34,479 bases of DNA from Rhodocyclales bacterium (GCA_016214175.1 JACRPB010000351.1:1-34479); one strand, 5' to 3'; numbered from the stretch's first letter, positions 1 to 8,397 are shown. Translations and numbers: made by a program. Notes: generated from the letters alone by a model not told the origin.

Positions 1-621
1 TAGGGAGAAGCGCGCGCCCTCGCCGTTGGCGAGTTCGACGCGGCCGTGCCGGCCCGCCGGCGTGGCGTGGCGGGCGGCGATGAGGCGGGCGAAACTCAGG
101 CCGAGGCCGCTCGAGGTTTCCGACATCGCGGCGACCTGGCCGGCCAGAATGTCGGGCGGATAGCCGGGGCCGTCGTCGGCGACGTCGAAGCGGATGCCGC
201 CTTCGGCGTCGGCCGCCAGCGCGAAGCGCACGCTGCCGGCGGCATGACGCAAGGCGTTGCGCAGCGCGTCGAGCAGCACGAACTTCACCTGGTAGGCGTC
301 GAAGGCCCAGGCGCCGATCGCGGCGGCGGCGGCGAAGTCCGTCGCGACGGCGATGCCCGACGGCGGCGAGCCGAGTTCGGCCATGACGTCGGCCAGGAAG
401 TCGTCGAGATACTGGTCGGCGACGTTGAGGCGCAACGTGCCCTGGTCGGCGCGGTAGAGCGCCAGCAGTTCCACCAGTTGGGCGCTGATGCGGGCGGCGA
501 CCGCCTGCGCCTGTCCGAGCGCGGGCGAGGGCGCCTGCCGCTGCGCTTCGGCGAGCCAGGTGTTGAGCTCGGTCAACGCGTTCTTGGCATCGTGGATGGC
601 GATGGCGACGAGGGAATCCAT
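1..621 (-). CDS. Sensor histidine kinase, soluble, partial (3' end beyond window)
   Basis: This minus-strand frame is open from an ATG at 621 to the window edge (207 codons, no stop). It starts almost directly with a dimerisation/phosphoacceptor helix: His10 in AIHDAKNALTEL. An HATPase_c domain follows, with an N-box-like stretch (LLDALRNALRHAAG), a G1 box (DDGPGYPPD, about residue 149) and a G2 box (SSGLGLSFAR, about residue 172). There is no room for a transmembrane or sensor domain, so it should be cytosolic and get its input from a partner protein. The ATG follows the response-regulator stop by 8 nt, with an AGGAA site overlapping that stop codon, which implies co-transcription and coupling. 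Only a few C-terminal residues should be missing. The kinase call is firm; the signal is unknown. Confidence 0.85.
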   Translation of the reverse strand, partial: MDSLVAIAIHDAKNALTELNTWLAEAQRQAPSPALGQAQAVAARISAQLVELLALYRADQGTLRLNVADQYLDDFLADVMAELGSPPSGIAVATDFAAAAAIGAWAFDAYQVKFVLLDALRNALRHAAGSVRFALAADAEGGIRFDVADDGPGYPPDILAGQVAAMSETSSGLGLSFARLIAARHATPAGRHGRVELANGEGARFSL

Positions 622-629
622 GCGCGTTC

Positions 630-2234
630 CTAAATGTTGGCGCCCGGCGCCAGCTTGCGGTAGAAGGCCTCGACGTCGCCGAGCTTGGGGTGCTCGGGAT
701 CGGCGCGGCGCGCCTGCAGGATGTAGCGCTCGGCGAGCGCCAGCTTTTCGATGTCCGCGCCCTTCTGCTGGATCGACATCAGCAGCGCCATGGCGGTGTT
801 GATGGCGACCTGCGCGTTGTTGTGGAGGCGGTCAGCGGCCTCGCGCAGCATGGCGATGGCCTGGTCCAGCGCGCCGGACTTGGCGAGGCCGACGGCGTCG
901 TTGTTGAGCTTGATCATGCGCCGGCGCGTCGTTTCGAGTAGGACCGAGCCTTCGTCGCCGCGGCCGGCGGCGGCGAAGACGGCCTGGGCGCGGGCGAAGA
1001 CGCCGTCGTTCTCGTGATTGTCTTCGGCGACGGTGCGGATGATGTTGGTGGCTTCCTCCGCCCGTCCGCCGGCGAAGCAGGCCTGCGCCACTTCCAGCGC
1101 CGTCGCCGGATCGAGGTCGGCCGTCTTCATCACTTCCAGCGCCTTGTCCATCGCCGCGGCGGCGGCGGCGGCGTTGCCGGCGCGGCTATGCACCTGGCTT
1201 TCGACGGCGGCCTGGCGCGCGGCGAGTTCCGGCGTGCGCTGGAAATGGACGCTCATGTCCTTGACGGCGGCCAGCGCCTCTTGCGTCTTGCCCTGCTCGG
1301 CATAGCTCTTCGCCAAACCGGCATAGTCGTCATGGCTCTTGAAGAAGCCGGTGCGGTCCTTGTCCACGGTGCGGCGGAAGGCTTCCTCGGCGCGCGAAAA
1401 GTCTTTGTTGGCGAGCGCCAGGCCGCCGATGTGCCGCTGGCGCTGCGTGCTCGGCGCGACCTTGAGCGCCTGCTCGACCACCTGCTGGGCGGCGGCCTTG
1501 TCGCTGCCTTCGAGGATCTGGGCCAGGGTGTCGTAGGCGGCCAGGTAGTTCGGATAGGCCGCCAGCGCCCGCTGCAAGTGGCCCTTGGCGGCCTCGGCAT
1601 TGCCGTCGGCGGCGAGCGCCCGCGCCTTGCCGACCTCGGCCCAGGGCGTCGAGCGCTGTTTGAGTACGCCTTCGTACAAGGCCAGCGCCTCGTCGCTGCG
1701 CTCCAGGCTCAGCAGCAGCTCGCCCTTCACGCGCAGGACGTCGAGCAGGTAGCGGCTGTTTCCGGCGAGCATCTGGTCGCAGGCGGCGAGCGCCAGCCTG
1801 CGGTCGCCGCGTTCGCCCAGGTGCTTGTGTATCGGCCGCAGCGCCGCCTTCTTTTCGAGGATGCGCACCAGCCGGCTGCGCAGGGTGTCGGACGTGAAGG
1901 GCTTCAGCAGGTAGTCGTCGGGCGCGAACTCGGCGGCGGTGGAGACCTGCTCGTAGCCCGATTCGCCGGTGATCATGAGGAAGACGGTTGACGGCGGCAA
2001 GAGCTTCTTGCGTCGCACCAGTTCGAGGAACTGCTGGCCGTCGGCGCCCTGGCCGAGGTTGTAGTCGCAGACGACGAGGTCGTACTGCTTCGCCGTCAGC
2101 CGCTCGATGGCCTCCTTGATGTTGCGCGCGGTGTCGCATTTCTCCAGCCCGCCGTCGGCGAGCTGGATGCGCACCGTCGAACGCATCTCGGGGATGTCGT
2201 CGATCAGCAGGCCGCTTTTGTCGCGCAGGTCCAT
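630..2234 (-). CDS. Response regulator with C-terminal TPR repeats
   Basis: This 534-aa protein has an N-terminal CheY-like receiver domain (about 1-125). The acidic pair is D12/D13, the phosphoacceptor is Asp57 (VVCDYNLG), the switch Thr is T89 (LMITGES) and the conserved lysine is Lys111 (LLKPF). The rest (about 140-530) is helical and Ala-rich with TPR-like periodicity, for example ALALYEGVLKQR and AFRRTVDKDRTGF. No DNA-binding or enzymatic output domain is visible, so output is probably by protein-protein contact. It lies 6 nt after the fbp stop and 8 nt before the histidine kinase, so the kinase is the likely cognate partner. The start at 2234 is the first Met before the receiver fold; its Shine-Dalgarno site is poor, consistent with coupling to fbp. 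The target is unknown. Confidence 0.88.
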   Translation of the reverse strand: MDLRDKSGLLIDDIPEMRSTVRIQLADGGLEKCDTARNIKEAIERLTAKQYDLVVCDYNLGQGADGQQFLELVRRKKLLPPSTVFLMITGESGYEQVSTAAEFAPDDYLLKPFTSDTLRSRLVRILEKKAALRPIHKHLGERGDRRLALAACDQMLAGNSRYLLDVLRVKGELLLSLERSDEALALYEGVLKQRSTPWAEVGKARALAADGNAEAAKGHLQRALAAYPNYLAAYDTLAQILEGSDKAAAQQVVEQALKVAPSTQRQRHIGGLALANKDFSRAEEAFRRTVDKDRTGFFKSHDDYAGLAKSYAEQGKTQEALAAVKDMSVHFQRTPELAARQAAVESQVHSRAGNAAAAAAAMDKALEVMKTADLDPATALEVAQACFAGGRAEEATNIIRTVAEDNHENDGVFARAQAVFAAAGRGDEGSVLLETTRRRMIKLNNDAVGLAKSGALDQAIAMLREAADRLHNNAQVAINTAMALLMSIQQKGADIEKLALAERYILQARRADPEHPKLGDVEAFYRKLAPGANI

Positions 2235-2240
2235 TGGGGG

Positions 2241-3145
2241 TCAGGGCGCGGCGTGATAGGCGGTGAGGCGCGCCACTTCGTTCTTCGCGCCGAGTATCAC
2301 CGGCACGCGCTGGTGCAGCTTCGTCGGCTGAATGTCGAGTATGCGCTCGCGGCCGGTGGTCGCGGCGCCGCCGGCCTGCTCGACGATCATCGCCATCGGA
2401 TTGGCCTCGTACATCAGGCGCAGCTTGCCGCCCTTGTCCTTCATCTTGCTGTCGAGCGGATAGAGGAAGACGCCGCCGCGGGTGAGGATGCGGAAGACGT
2501 CGGCCACCATCGAAGCGACCCAGCGCATGTTGAAGTCCTGGCCGCGCGGGCCGTCCTTGCCCGCCACCAGTTCGTCCACGTAGCGCTGTACCGGCGCTTC
2601 CCAGAAGCGCTGGTTCGACATGTTGATGGCGAACTCGCGCGTGTCCTCGGGAATGCGCATGTTCTCCTGCGTCAGCACGAAGTGGCCGAATTCGCGGTCG
2701 AGCGTGAAGCAATGCACGCCGCTGCCGAAAGTGAGTACCAGCAGCGTGGTCGGCCCATAGACGGCGAAGCCGGCGCAGACCTGCTGCGTGCCCGGTTGCA
2801 GGAAGACCTTTTCGTCCACCGCGGCCACGCCTTCCGGACAGCGCAGCACCGAGAAAATGGTGCCGACGGAAATGTTGACGTCGATGTTCGAGGGTGGCCG
2901 CCCCACTCGTTGGCTTCGAGCAGGATTTCGTTGGAAATCACGTCGAGCTTTTTCTGCGCCTCGCCCTGCACGTTCTCGCTGCCGGCGCCGCCGAGCACGC
3001 CGGCCAGGCTGCCTTTGCCGATGGCGATGGAAATCGCCTTGCAGGCGCGGGAAACGACTTCGACGAGAAAGCGCAGGTCGGCGCCGATGACTTGTTTGTT
3101 GCGCTCTTCCTCGATGAGGAAGCGCGCCAGGGTGACGGGAGGCAT
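2241..3145 (-). pseudogene. fbp: Fructose-1,6-bisphosphatase class I, internal deletion and frameshift
   Basis: FBPase hydrolyses fructose-1,6-bisphosphate to fructose-6-phosphate in gluconeogenesis and the Calvin cycle. The N-terminal part (84 codons, 3145 to 2894) matches the class I family ([20 protein letters not shown], ending EWGGH). The C-terminal 216 codons (2891 to 2241) resume in another frame at [18 protein letters not shown] and run to a normal end. Two nucleotides (2892-2893) join the two parts. Relatives have about 34 residues between these points, including the SEE metal ligands and the DPLDGS metal/phosphate motif. About 100 nt therefore appear deleted, which also shifts the frame. 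As written the product would be inactive. Translation in the first frame fails within about 75 codons of the junction. The cause could be a real deletion or an assembly error. The downstream regulator genes may share the transcript. Confidence 0.88.
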
Positions 3146-3249
3146 GGTCGAGGCTCGATGGGTTCAAAGAAGAGCGCCGATTATAACCACGCCGGCGGCC
3201 GCGCCCGGCTTGCCGCGGGTGCCCCCGTCGCTGCCCCTGTACCGCCCCT

Positions 3250-3277
3250 TTCCACAGCCACGGCCGCAACCTATACT
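3250..3277 (+). promoter_or_regulatory. Possible sigma-70 promoter of the HPt gene
   Basis: A TTCCAC box (3250-3255) and a good TATACT box (3272-3277) are separated by 16 bp in the fbp/HPt divergent gap. Transcription would start near 3284-3286, at or next to an ATG that opens a 7-codon ORF (3286-3309). The TGA of that ORF overlaps the HPt start codon. Found by eye only. Confidence 0.35.
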
Positions 3278-3305
3278 GCGCTCCAATGACCATAAGAAGA
3301 ACAGG

Positions 3306-4010
3306 ATGAACCTGAATTCCAACGGTTTCGACCCGACGGACGCTCCGGCGGAGGCAGATTCGGCTGCGGCTCTGCGCGAGTTGCCGGGTATCGATGCGGC
3401 CGTCGGTCTCGGCTACGTCGGCCACAAACCCCTGCTCTACTTCCGGCTGCTGGTCAAGTTCCGCGACGGCCACGGCCGGAATTTCGCGCCCGATTTTTGT
3501 GACGCCGCGGCGCGCGGCGACTGGGCGGAGGCAAGACGCCTGGCCCATACGCTGAAAAGCGTCGCGCGGACGCTGGGGGCGCTGCCGTTGGGCGAACTCG
3601 CCAGCCGGCTGGAAGAGATCTGCCGCGAGCAGCGCGATGCTGCGGCGGCAACGGGCGCGCCGCTCCCGCGCGCCGGCGATGCGGATGGGCTGCTGCGCGC
3701 CCCGACGGAGGCGGTCATCGCCGAACTGGCGACCGTCGTGAGCGGCCTGAAGGGTCTGGACGCGCCCGCGGCGGAGGACGCTGGCGACAAAACGCCGCAA
3801 GAGTTGCTTACCAGGCTTGCATATCTGCTCCGCTCCCGCGATACTGCGGCCAATGACCTTGCCATAGAATGCGACCAGGCGTTCGGCAAGCTCGGTTACG
3901 CGGCCGCAGCAGGCGCCATTGTCAGCGCCGTCGGCCGCTACGATTACGAACAGGCGTTGCATGGGGTGCTCGAACTGGCGCGCGAACTGCGCATCGCCGT
4001 CGAGGGCTAG
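3306..4010 (+). CDS. Stand-alone HPt (histidine phosphotransfer) protein
   Basis: This 234-aa protein has an HPt fold near its N-terminus. The entry sequence [20 protein letters not shown] resembles the HPt entry of hybrid kinases, and the phosphoacceptor helix [16 protein letters not shown] places His81 as the phosphorylated residue. The C-terminal half is Ala-rich and helical with no recognised domain. An HPt protein passes phosphoryl groups between receiver domains. It diverges from fbp and the receiver-TPR/kinase pair, so membership of the same relay is plausible but not shown. The ATG at 3306 was chosen because the HPt homology starts shortly after it and a purine-rich AAGAAGAACAGG precedes it; upstream codons in this frame lie opposite fbp. 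The TAG stop is formed exactly at the left end of the IS element. Confidence 0.8.
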   Translation: MNLNSNGFDPTDAPAEADSAAALRELPGIDAAVGLGYVGHKPLLYFRLLVKFRDGHGRNFAPDFCDAAARGDWAEARRLAHTLKSVARTLGALPLGELASRLEEICREQRDAAAATGAPLPRAGDADGLLRAPTEAVIAELATVVSGLKGLDAPAAEDAGDKTPQELLTRLAYLLRSRDTAANDLAIECDQAFGKLGYAAAAGAIVSAVGRYDYEQALHGVLELARELRIAVEG

Positions 4011-4027
4011 CAGGCTGTTGAAATTCG
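4010..4027. repeat. Left terminal inverted repeat of the IS
   Basis: Eighteen bases, GCAGGCTGTTGAAATTCG, exactly complementary to 5326-5343. The two ends diverge just inside. The first base is also the last base of the HPt stop codon TAG. Confidence 0.85.
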
Positions 4028-4099
4028 ATCCCGTGTAAACGAAAGATACGGGGTCGACGTTATGGATAGGGTGTTCATGACGAGGTTGGAGCAATAGAG

Positions 4100-5206
4100 A
4101 TGCGTGGATCGGATGGGATGCAAGAAAGCCTCTTCACAGTAGCGAAGCTCGACGACTTCGTGCCATCTGACCATCCGCTGCGCAACGTGCGCACGTTGGT
4201 CAATGAAGCGCTCGGTCGCCTCAACGGTCTGTTCAACTCGATCTACGCCGACACAGGGCGAGAGTCCATCGCTCCGGAGAAACTGGTACGAGCGCTGCTG
4301 CTGCAAGTGTTCTACTCGGTGCGCTCGGAGCGGCAACTGATGGAACAGATGCGCTACAACCTTCTGTTCCGCTGGTTTGTCGGCCTGTCCATCGACGATG
4401 CCGTCTGGGACCACTCGGTGTTCTCCAAGAACCGTGACCGATTGCTGGCCCACGAGGTAGTCGAATCGTTCTTTGCTGAAGTGATGGCCCTGGCCGACCG
4501 GAAGGGCCTGCTGTCCAAAGAACACTTCTCCGTCGATGGCACCCTGATCCAAGCGTGGGCGGGCCAGAAGAGCTTCCGCCCCAAGGACGGCTCGGACGAT
4601 CAAACGCCGTCGGGCGGCGGGCGCAACGCCCTGGCGGACTGGAAAGGCCGGCCGCGCAGCAACGACACCCACGCCAGCACGACAGACCCCGATTCGCGGC
4701 TCTACCGCAAGAGCCACAACACGGCCTCGATCCTCTGCTACCAGGGCCATGTCCTGATGGAGAACCGCACCGGCTTGGTGGTCGGCGCCGTCGTTTCGCA
4801 TGCCGATGGCACCGGCGAAAGAGCTGCCGCGCTGGCTATGCTCGACACCGTGCCGGGGACTCGCCCCAAGACGGTCGCCGCCGACAAAGCTTACGACACC
4901 GCCGACTTCGTCGCTGCCTGCCGCCAGCGCAACGTGACGCCTCACGTCGCCCAGAACGATGGCCGGCGCGGCGGTAGTGCGATTGACGGGCGCACGACGC
5001 GGCATGGCGGCTACCGGGTGAGCCAGACGATCCGCAAACGTATTGAGGAACACTTCGGTTGGGCCAAGACGGTGGGGCGAATTCGACAGACGGTCTTCCG
5101 AGGAATCAACCGTGTCGATCAGCACTTCAAACTGACCATGACCGCCAGCAACATCGTGCGCATGGCCCGAATACTGTTTGCGGTGCCGCAAGGAGCGCTG
5201 CAATGA
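4100..5206 (+). CDS. IS5-family transposase (DDE)
   Basis: This 368-aa transposase catalyses cut-and-paste movement of the surrounding element. Its N-terminal domain has the features of IS5-type enzymes ([44 protein letters not shown]). The catalytic acidic residues can be placed: Asp146 in [12 protein letters not shown], Asp262 in [12 protein letters not shown], and Glu316 or Glu317 in [10 protein letters not shown]. The typical SFRPKDGS follows the first Asp. The ATG at 4100 has GGAG about 9 nt upstream; a second ATG lies 5 codons in. The frame is uninterrupted, so the element may still be mobile or recently arrived. No second transposase ORF or programmed frameshift is seen. Confidence 0.93.
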   Translation: MRGSDGMQESLFTVAKLDDFVPSDHPLRNVRTLVNEALGRLNGLFNSIYADTGRESIAPEKLVRALLLQVFYSVRSERQLMEQMRYNLLFRWFVGLSIDDAVWDHSVFSKNRDRLLAHEVVESFFAEVMALADRKGLLSKEHFSVDGTLIQAWAGQKSFRPKDGSDDQTPSGGGRNALADWKGRPRSNDTHASTTDPDSRLYRKSHNTASILCYQGHVLMENRTGLVVGAVVSHADGTGERAAALAMLDTVPGTRPKTVAADKAYDTADFVAACRQRNVTPHVAQNDGRRGGSAIDGRTTRHGGYRVSQTIRKRIEEHFGWAKTVGRIRQTVFRGINRVDQHFKLTMTASNIVRMARILFAVPQGALQ

Positions 5207-5325
5207 GGCGCCAAGACCGCCTTGGCGGATGGCGCCACATCGGCGCAGCATCCGAAATGCCACGACTTCAGAATCGCTTCGCATTTGATCGGCTCGTCAT
5301 CACAGTCCCGTTCCGTTTGGATCGG

Positions 5326-5343
5326 CGAATTTCAACAGCCTGC
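5326..5343. repeat. Right terminal inverted repeat of the IS
   Basis: Exact reverse complement of the left repeat at 4010-4027. The brnT remnant begins directly at this edge. Confidence 0.85.
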
Positions 5344-5614
5344 TAACCTTTGACTGGGACGAACGAAAGGCCGCGGCCAATCTAAAAGGCACGGTGTGAG
5401 TTTCGAGTAAGCGAAGTCCGCATTCTTCGATGAGCGTGCCAAGCTGATTGACGACCCCGACCATTCTGAAGATGAGGAACATCTGATTCTGCATGGTCTG
5501 AGTTCTGCGCTGAGGCTCCCTGTTGTTTGTCACTGCTACCGAGACGAAGGTGGTGTCATCCGAATCATCTCCGTGCGGAAAGCTTCGACCAGGGAATCCA
5601 GGTTCTATTCGTAA
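5343..5614 (+). pseudogene. brnT: BrnT-type toxin remnant
   Basis: BrnT is the ribonuclease toxin of the type II BrnT/BrnA system. Reading from the IS edge gives LTFDWDERKAAANLK, a BrnT N-terminus without its initiator Met. After a short A-run (5384-5387) the frame must shift by one base to continue as HGVSFE. A TAA (5408-5410) then stands where the family has a glutamate. The remaining frame runs clean to TAA at 5612: DERAKLIDDPDHSEDEE, VVCHCYRDEGGVIRIIS, RKASTRESRFYS. There are therefore three independent lesions: start codon lost at the IS boundary, a -1 frameshift and a nonsense codon. No functional toxin can be made. Identification rests on the WDERKAAANL, DDPDHSEDEE and ISVRKASTRESRFY motifs and on the adjacent antitoxin. 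Confidence 0.82.
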
Positions 5615-5624
5615 GAGGTGCCCT

Positions 5625-5834
5625 ATGCGTAAGGAATACGATTTCTCCAACGCCAGAAAGAACCCATCCGCTTCTCAACTGAAGAAGCGGATCACGATCC
5701 GTCTCGATGGCGACGCCCTCGATTACTTCAAGTCCATTTCCGCGGAGGTCGGTATTCCATACCAAAGCCTCATCAATCTCTATTTGCGCGATTGCGCGGC
5801 GTCCCGTCGCAAGCTGAACTTGAATTGGAAGTAG
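5625..5834 (+). CDS. brnA: BrnA-type antitoxin (ribbon-helix-helix)
   Basis: This 69-aa protein starts MRKEYDFSNARKNP and contains KKRITIRLDGDALDYFKSIS, the ribbon-helix-helix strand and helix of BrnA/CopG antitoxins. It ends with the typical GIPYQSLINLYLRDCA and KLNLNWK. BrnA binds BrnT and represses the brnTA promoter in known systems. The ATG at 5625 has AAGAGGTG about 5 nt upstream and lies 10 nt after the brnT remnant, the usual toxin-first order. The gene is intact although the toxin is dead. Its native promoter was probably upstream of brnT and is now separated by the IS, so expression may depend on sequence in or near the IS end. Confidence 0.9.
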   Translation: MRKEYDFSNARKNPSASQLKKRITIRLDGDALDYFKSISAEVGIPYQSLINLYLRDCAASRRKLNLNWK

Positions 5835-5865
5835 GCGGTCCAGCCAATTCCCGGCAGGCCGCCCG

Positions 5866-6168
5866 TCACTCCAACGACTGGAGGAAACGCTCGCGCGCGG
5901 TGTCCAGCGCCGCCTGCCGGTCTTCGGGAACGATGGCCTTGCACTGCGCGTAGAACGCTGCGAAGGCGACGAGGACGTCGGCGCGCGCCAGGGTTGCGCG
6001 GGACGTCGCCGGCGGCGGGGCATCCGCCTGATCCAGGGGGCGCAGCGTCGCGTATTTCGGGATCAGGCGCTGGCCGGCGCTGCCGGCGCCGATCAGCGGT
6101 CCGGTCTTTACGTACTCCTGGCCTTCGTATTCGAAACGGGCGCCGAGCGGCAGTTGATGGATTTTCAT
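5866..6168 (-). CDS. Hypothetical protein downstream of relA
   Basis: This 100-aa protein starts at 6168, 45 nt after the relA stop on the same strand. The N-terminal 45 residues (LPLGARFEYEGQEYVKTGPL) look like a small beta-rich fold. A Pro/Ala linker follows, then a helical C-terminus with a Cys (FYAQCKAIVPEDRQAALDTA). There is no signal peptide or membrane segment. I do not recognise a function. The gene-like composition, compact layout and position behind relA suggest it is real and may be co-transcribed with relA. Confidence 0.65.
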   Translation of the reverse strand: MKIHQLPLGARFEYEGQEYVKTGPLIGAGSAGQRLIPKYATLRPLDQADAPPPATSRATLARADVLVAFAAFYAQCKAIVPEDRQAALDTARERFLQSLE

Positions 6169-6213
6169 GATCGCCTCATGCGGTCGATGATGTCTGCGCC
6201 GAGGCGCTGCGCA

Positions 6214-8397
6214 TCAGCCCCGCCGCACGCTCGAAACGCCCTCGACGTCGCCGACCAGCCCCAGCACCTTCTGCAGCGGCGCCAATCCGCGCAACTCCAC
6301 GGTGAAGGCCATGCGCGCGATGCCGCTCTTCGACTGGGTCTTGACCGCGGTGACGTTGAGCTTCTCCTTGGTCAGCACGTCGGAGATGTCGCGCAGCAGG
6401 CCCTGGCGGTCATGGGCTTCGACCAGGATGTCGGTGGCGTAAAGGGCTTCCTGCTGGCCGCCCCATTGCGCGTCGATGACGCGTTCGGGATTCTTCGCCG
6501 CCATGTTGCGGAAGTTGGTGCAATCGACGCGATGCACCGAAACGCCGCGGCCGCGCGTGACGAAGCCGGCGACGGCGTCGGGCGGCACCGGCTTGCAGCA
6601 GCGGCCGAGCTGGGTCAGCAGCTTGTCGACGCCGACGACGAGAATCTTCGATTCGCTGGCGCGGCTGGCGCGCGTGACGACTTCGGGCTCGGGCACCGCC
6701 GCCGCGTCGCCGTGCAACGCGACATGGATCGCGCGCGGACCGACTTCGCCGCGCGCGGCGGCGAGGTAGAGCGCATCGGTGTTCTTGAAGCCGAGCTTGT
6801 GCGCGAGTTCTTCGAGGTTGGCCTGGGTGCTGCCTTCGCGTTGCAGCTCGCGCGCGATGACGGCGCGGCCTTCGGCCAGCATCGACTCTTCCTGCTGCGC
6901 CGCGAACCACTGCTTGACCTTCTGGCGCGCGCGCGGCGTGGCGAGATAGCCGGGCGCGCTGAGCCAGTCGCGCGAGGGGCCGCCGCTCTTGGCGGCGACG
7001 ATCTCGACGCTCTGGCCGTTGGCGAGCGGCGTGTTGAGCGGCACCAGGTGGCCGTCGACGCGCGCGCCGCGGCAGCGATGGCCGAGGTCGGTGTGCAGGC
7101 GATAGGCGAAGTCGACGGGGGTGGCGCCCTTGGCGAGGTCGATGACGCGGCCCTGCGGCGTCATGACGTAGATGGTGTCGTCGAGCGCGGCGCGCTTGAA
7201 CTGCTCGACCCAGGCCTCGGAATCGGTGACCTCGTCGCGCCACGACAACAGTTGCCGCAGCCAGGCGATCTTGTCGTCGTAGCTCGAATCGGCCTTCGCC
7301 GCGGCGCCGGCCTCCTTGTAGCGCCAGTGCGCGGCGACGCCGAGCTCGGCGTGGCGGTGCATCTCGGGCGTGCGGATCTGCACTTCGAGCGCGCGGCCGT
7401 CGTCGGCGATGACTGCGGTGTGCAGCGAGCGGTAGTAGTTGCCCTTCGGATGCGAGATGTAGTCGTCGAACTCGCCGTGGATCGGCTGCCACAGCGCATG
7501 CACGATGCCAAGCGCCGTGTAGCAGTCGCGCTCGCCGGCAACGATGATGCGCAGTGCGCGCACGTCGTAGACGCGGTCGAAGTCGATGTCCTTGCCGCGC
7601 ATCTTGTTGCGGATGCTGTAGATGTGCTTGGGCCGGCCATAGACCTCGGCGTCGGCGATGCCCGATTTCGCCAGTTCTTCCTGCAAGCGCGCCACCGCCC
7701 GCTCGATGAAGGACTCGCGCTCGGCGCGCTTCTCGTCGAGCATCTTGGCGATGCGCTTGTAGGTCTCGGGTTCGAGAAAGCGGAACGAGAGGTCTTCGAT
7801 TTCCCACTTCACCTGCCAGACGCCGAGCCGGTTGGCGAGCGGCGCATAGATCTCCAGGCTCTCGCGCGCCGTTTCCTCGCGCGCCTGGCCCGGCTGGTCG
7901 GTCATCCAGCGCAGCGTCTGCGTGCGGCTGGCCAGGCGCAGCAGCACGACGCGGATGTCCTCGGACATCGCCAGCAGCATCTTGCGCAAGGTCTCGGCCT
8001 GGGTCTTCACCTCGGCCGCGCCGAGCGCCGCGGCGCGCGTCAGCGGCCGCAGCGTGCCGAGGCGGAACAGGCCATGCACGAGAGCCGCCACCGGCTCGCC
8101 GAATTCGGCGCCGAGCTTTTCCTTGGCCTCGTCGAGACTGTCGTAGGCGGCAAACAGCAGCGCAGCGATGCGCGTGTCGATGTCGAGGTTGAGCGCGGCG
8201 ACGATCAGCGCCGTGCCCACGGCGTGCGGAAAGCGGCCCTCGCCGGTGCCGAGCGTGCGGTCGCCATAGAGCTCGCCGGCCAGCGCGAAGGCGCGCGCCA
8301 CCTTGCCGCAGCCTTCGGGCGACAAGCCTTCGGTCAGGCGCGGCAGCGCGTTTTCATCGACGCCGGAATCGGGCAGGGCATGAACGACGGAGACCAT
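6214..8397 (-). CDS. relA: RelA, (p)ppGpp synthetase (GTP pyrophosphokinase)
   Basis: RelA transfers pyrophosphate from ATP to GTP or GDP to make (p)ppGpp on starved ribosomes. The 727-aa length fits. The N-terminal HD-like region has lost the metal-binding HD signature (FAAYDSL where hydrolases have an HD..ED pattern), so hydrolase activity is not expected. The synthetase domain (about 215-370) carries GEFDDYISHPKGNYYRSLHT; its EXDD motif marks RelA rather than SpoT, which has RXKD. A TGS domain follows (YVMTPQGRVIDLAKGATPVD), then a Cys-containing domain (GRCCKPVPPD, about residue 600) and a C-terminal ACT domain (TDILVEAHDRQGLLRDISDV). The start at 8397 (MVSVVHALPDSG) was chosen as family-like; an in-frame ATG at 8442 is an alternative. 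Neither has a strong Shine-Dalgarno site. Confidence 0.93.
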   Translation of the reverse strand: MVSVVHALPDSGVDENALPRLTEGLSPEGCGKVARAFALAGELYGDRTLGTGEGRFPHAVGTALIVAALNLDIDTRIAALLFAAYDSLDEAKEKLGAEFGEPVAALVHGLFRLGTLRPLTRAAALGAAEVKTQAETLRKMLLAMSEDIRVVLLRLASRTQTLRWMTDQPGQAREETARESLEIYAPLANRLGVWQVKWEIEDLSFRFLEPETYKRIAKMLDEKRAERESFIERAVARLQEELAKSGIADAEVYGRPKHIYSIRNKMRGKDIDFDRVYDVRALRIIVAGERDCYTALGIVHALWQPIHGEFDDYISHPKGNYYRSLHTAVIADDGRALEVQIRTPEMHRHAELGVAAHWRYKEAGAAAKADSSYDDKIAWLRQLLSWRDEVTDSEAWVEQFKRAALDDTIYVMTPQGRVIDLAKGATPVDFAYRLHTDLGHRCRGARVDGHLVPLNTPLANGQSVEIVAAKSGGPSRDWLSAPGYLATPRARQKVKQWFAAQQEESMLAEGRAVIARELQREGSTQANLEELAHKLGFKNTDALYLAAARGEVGPRAIHVALHGDAAAVPEPEVVTRASRASESKILVVGVDKLLTQLGRCCKPVPPDAVAGFVTRGRGVSVHRVDCTNFRNMAAKNPERVIDAQWGGQQEALYATDILVEAHDRQGLLRDISDVLTKEKLNVTAVKTQSKSGIARMAFTVELRGLAPLQKVLGLVGDVEGVSSVRRG

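Larger units (their letters stand above)
4010..5343 (+). mobile_element. IS5-family-like insertion sequence, about 1334 bp
   Basis: One transposase gene lies between perfect 18-bp terminal inverted repeats (4010-4027 and 5326-5343, GCAGGCTGTTGAAATTCG at the left). Outside the repeats TA occurs on both sides (4008-4009 and 5344-5345), within CTAG on the left and CTAA on the right. A 2-bp TA duplication or a CTA/YTAR-type target would fit. The element looks complete and potentially active. It sits between the HPt stop codon and the brnT remnant. Family placement rests on the transposase type; the subgroup cannot be fixed by eye. Confidence 0.85.

Noticed and set aside
2241-4094. A single 617-codon minus-strand frame covering the fbp 3' part and the HPt region
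   Set aside because: Only the last 216 codons are FBPase; the upstream part is antisense to the HPt gene. The true fbp start is in another frame at 3145.
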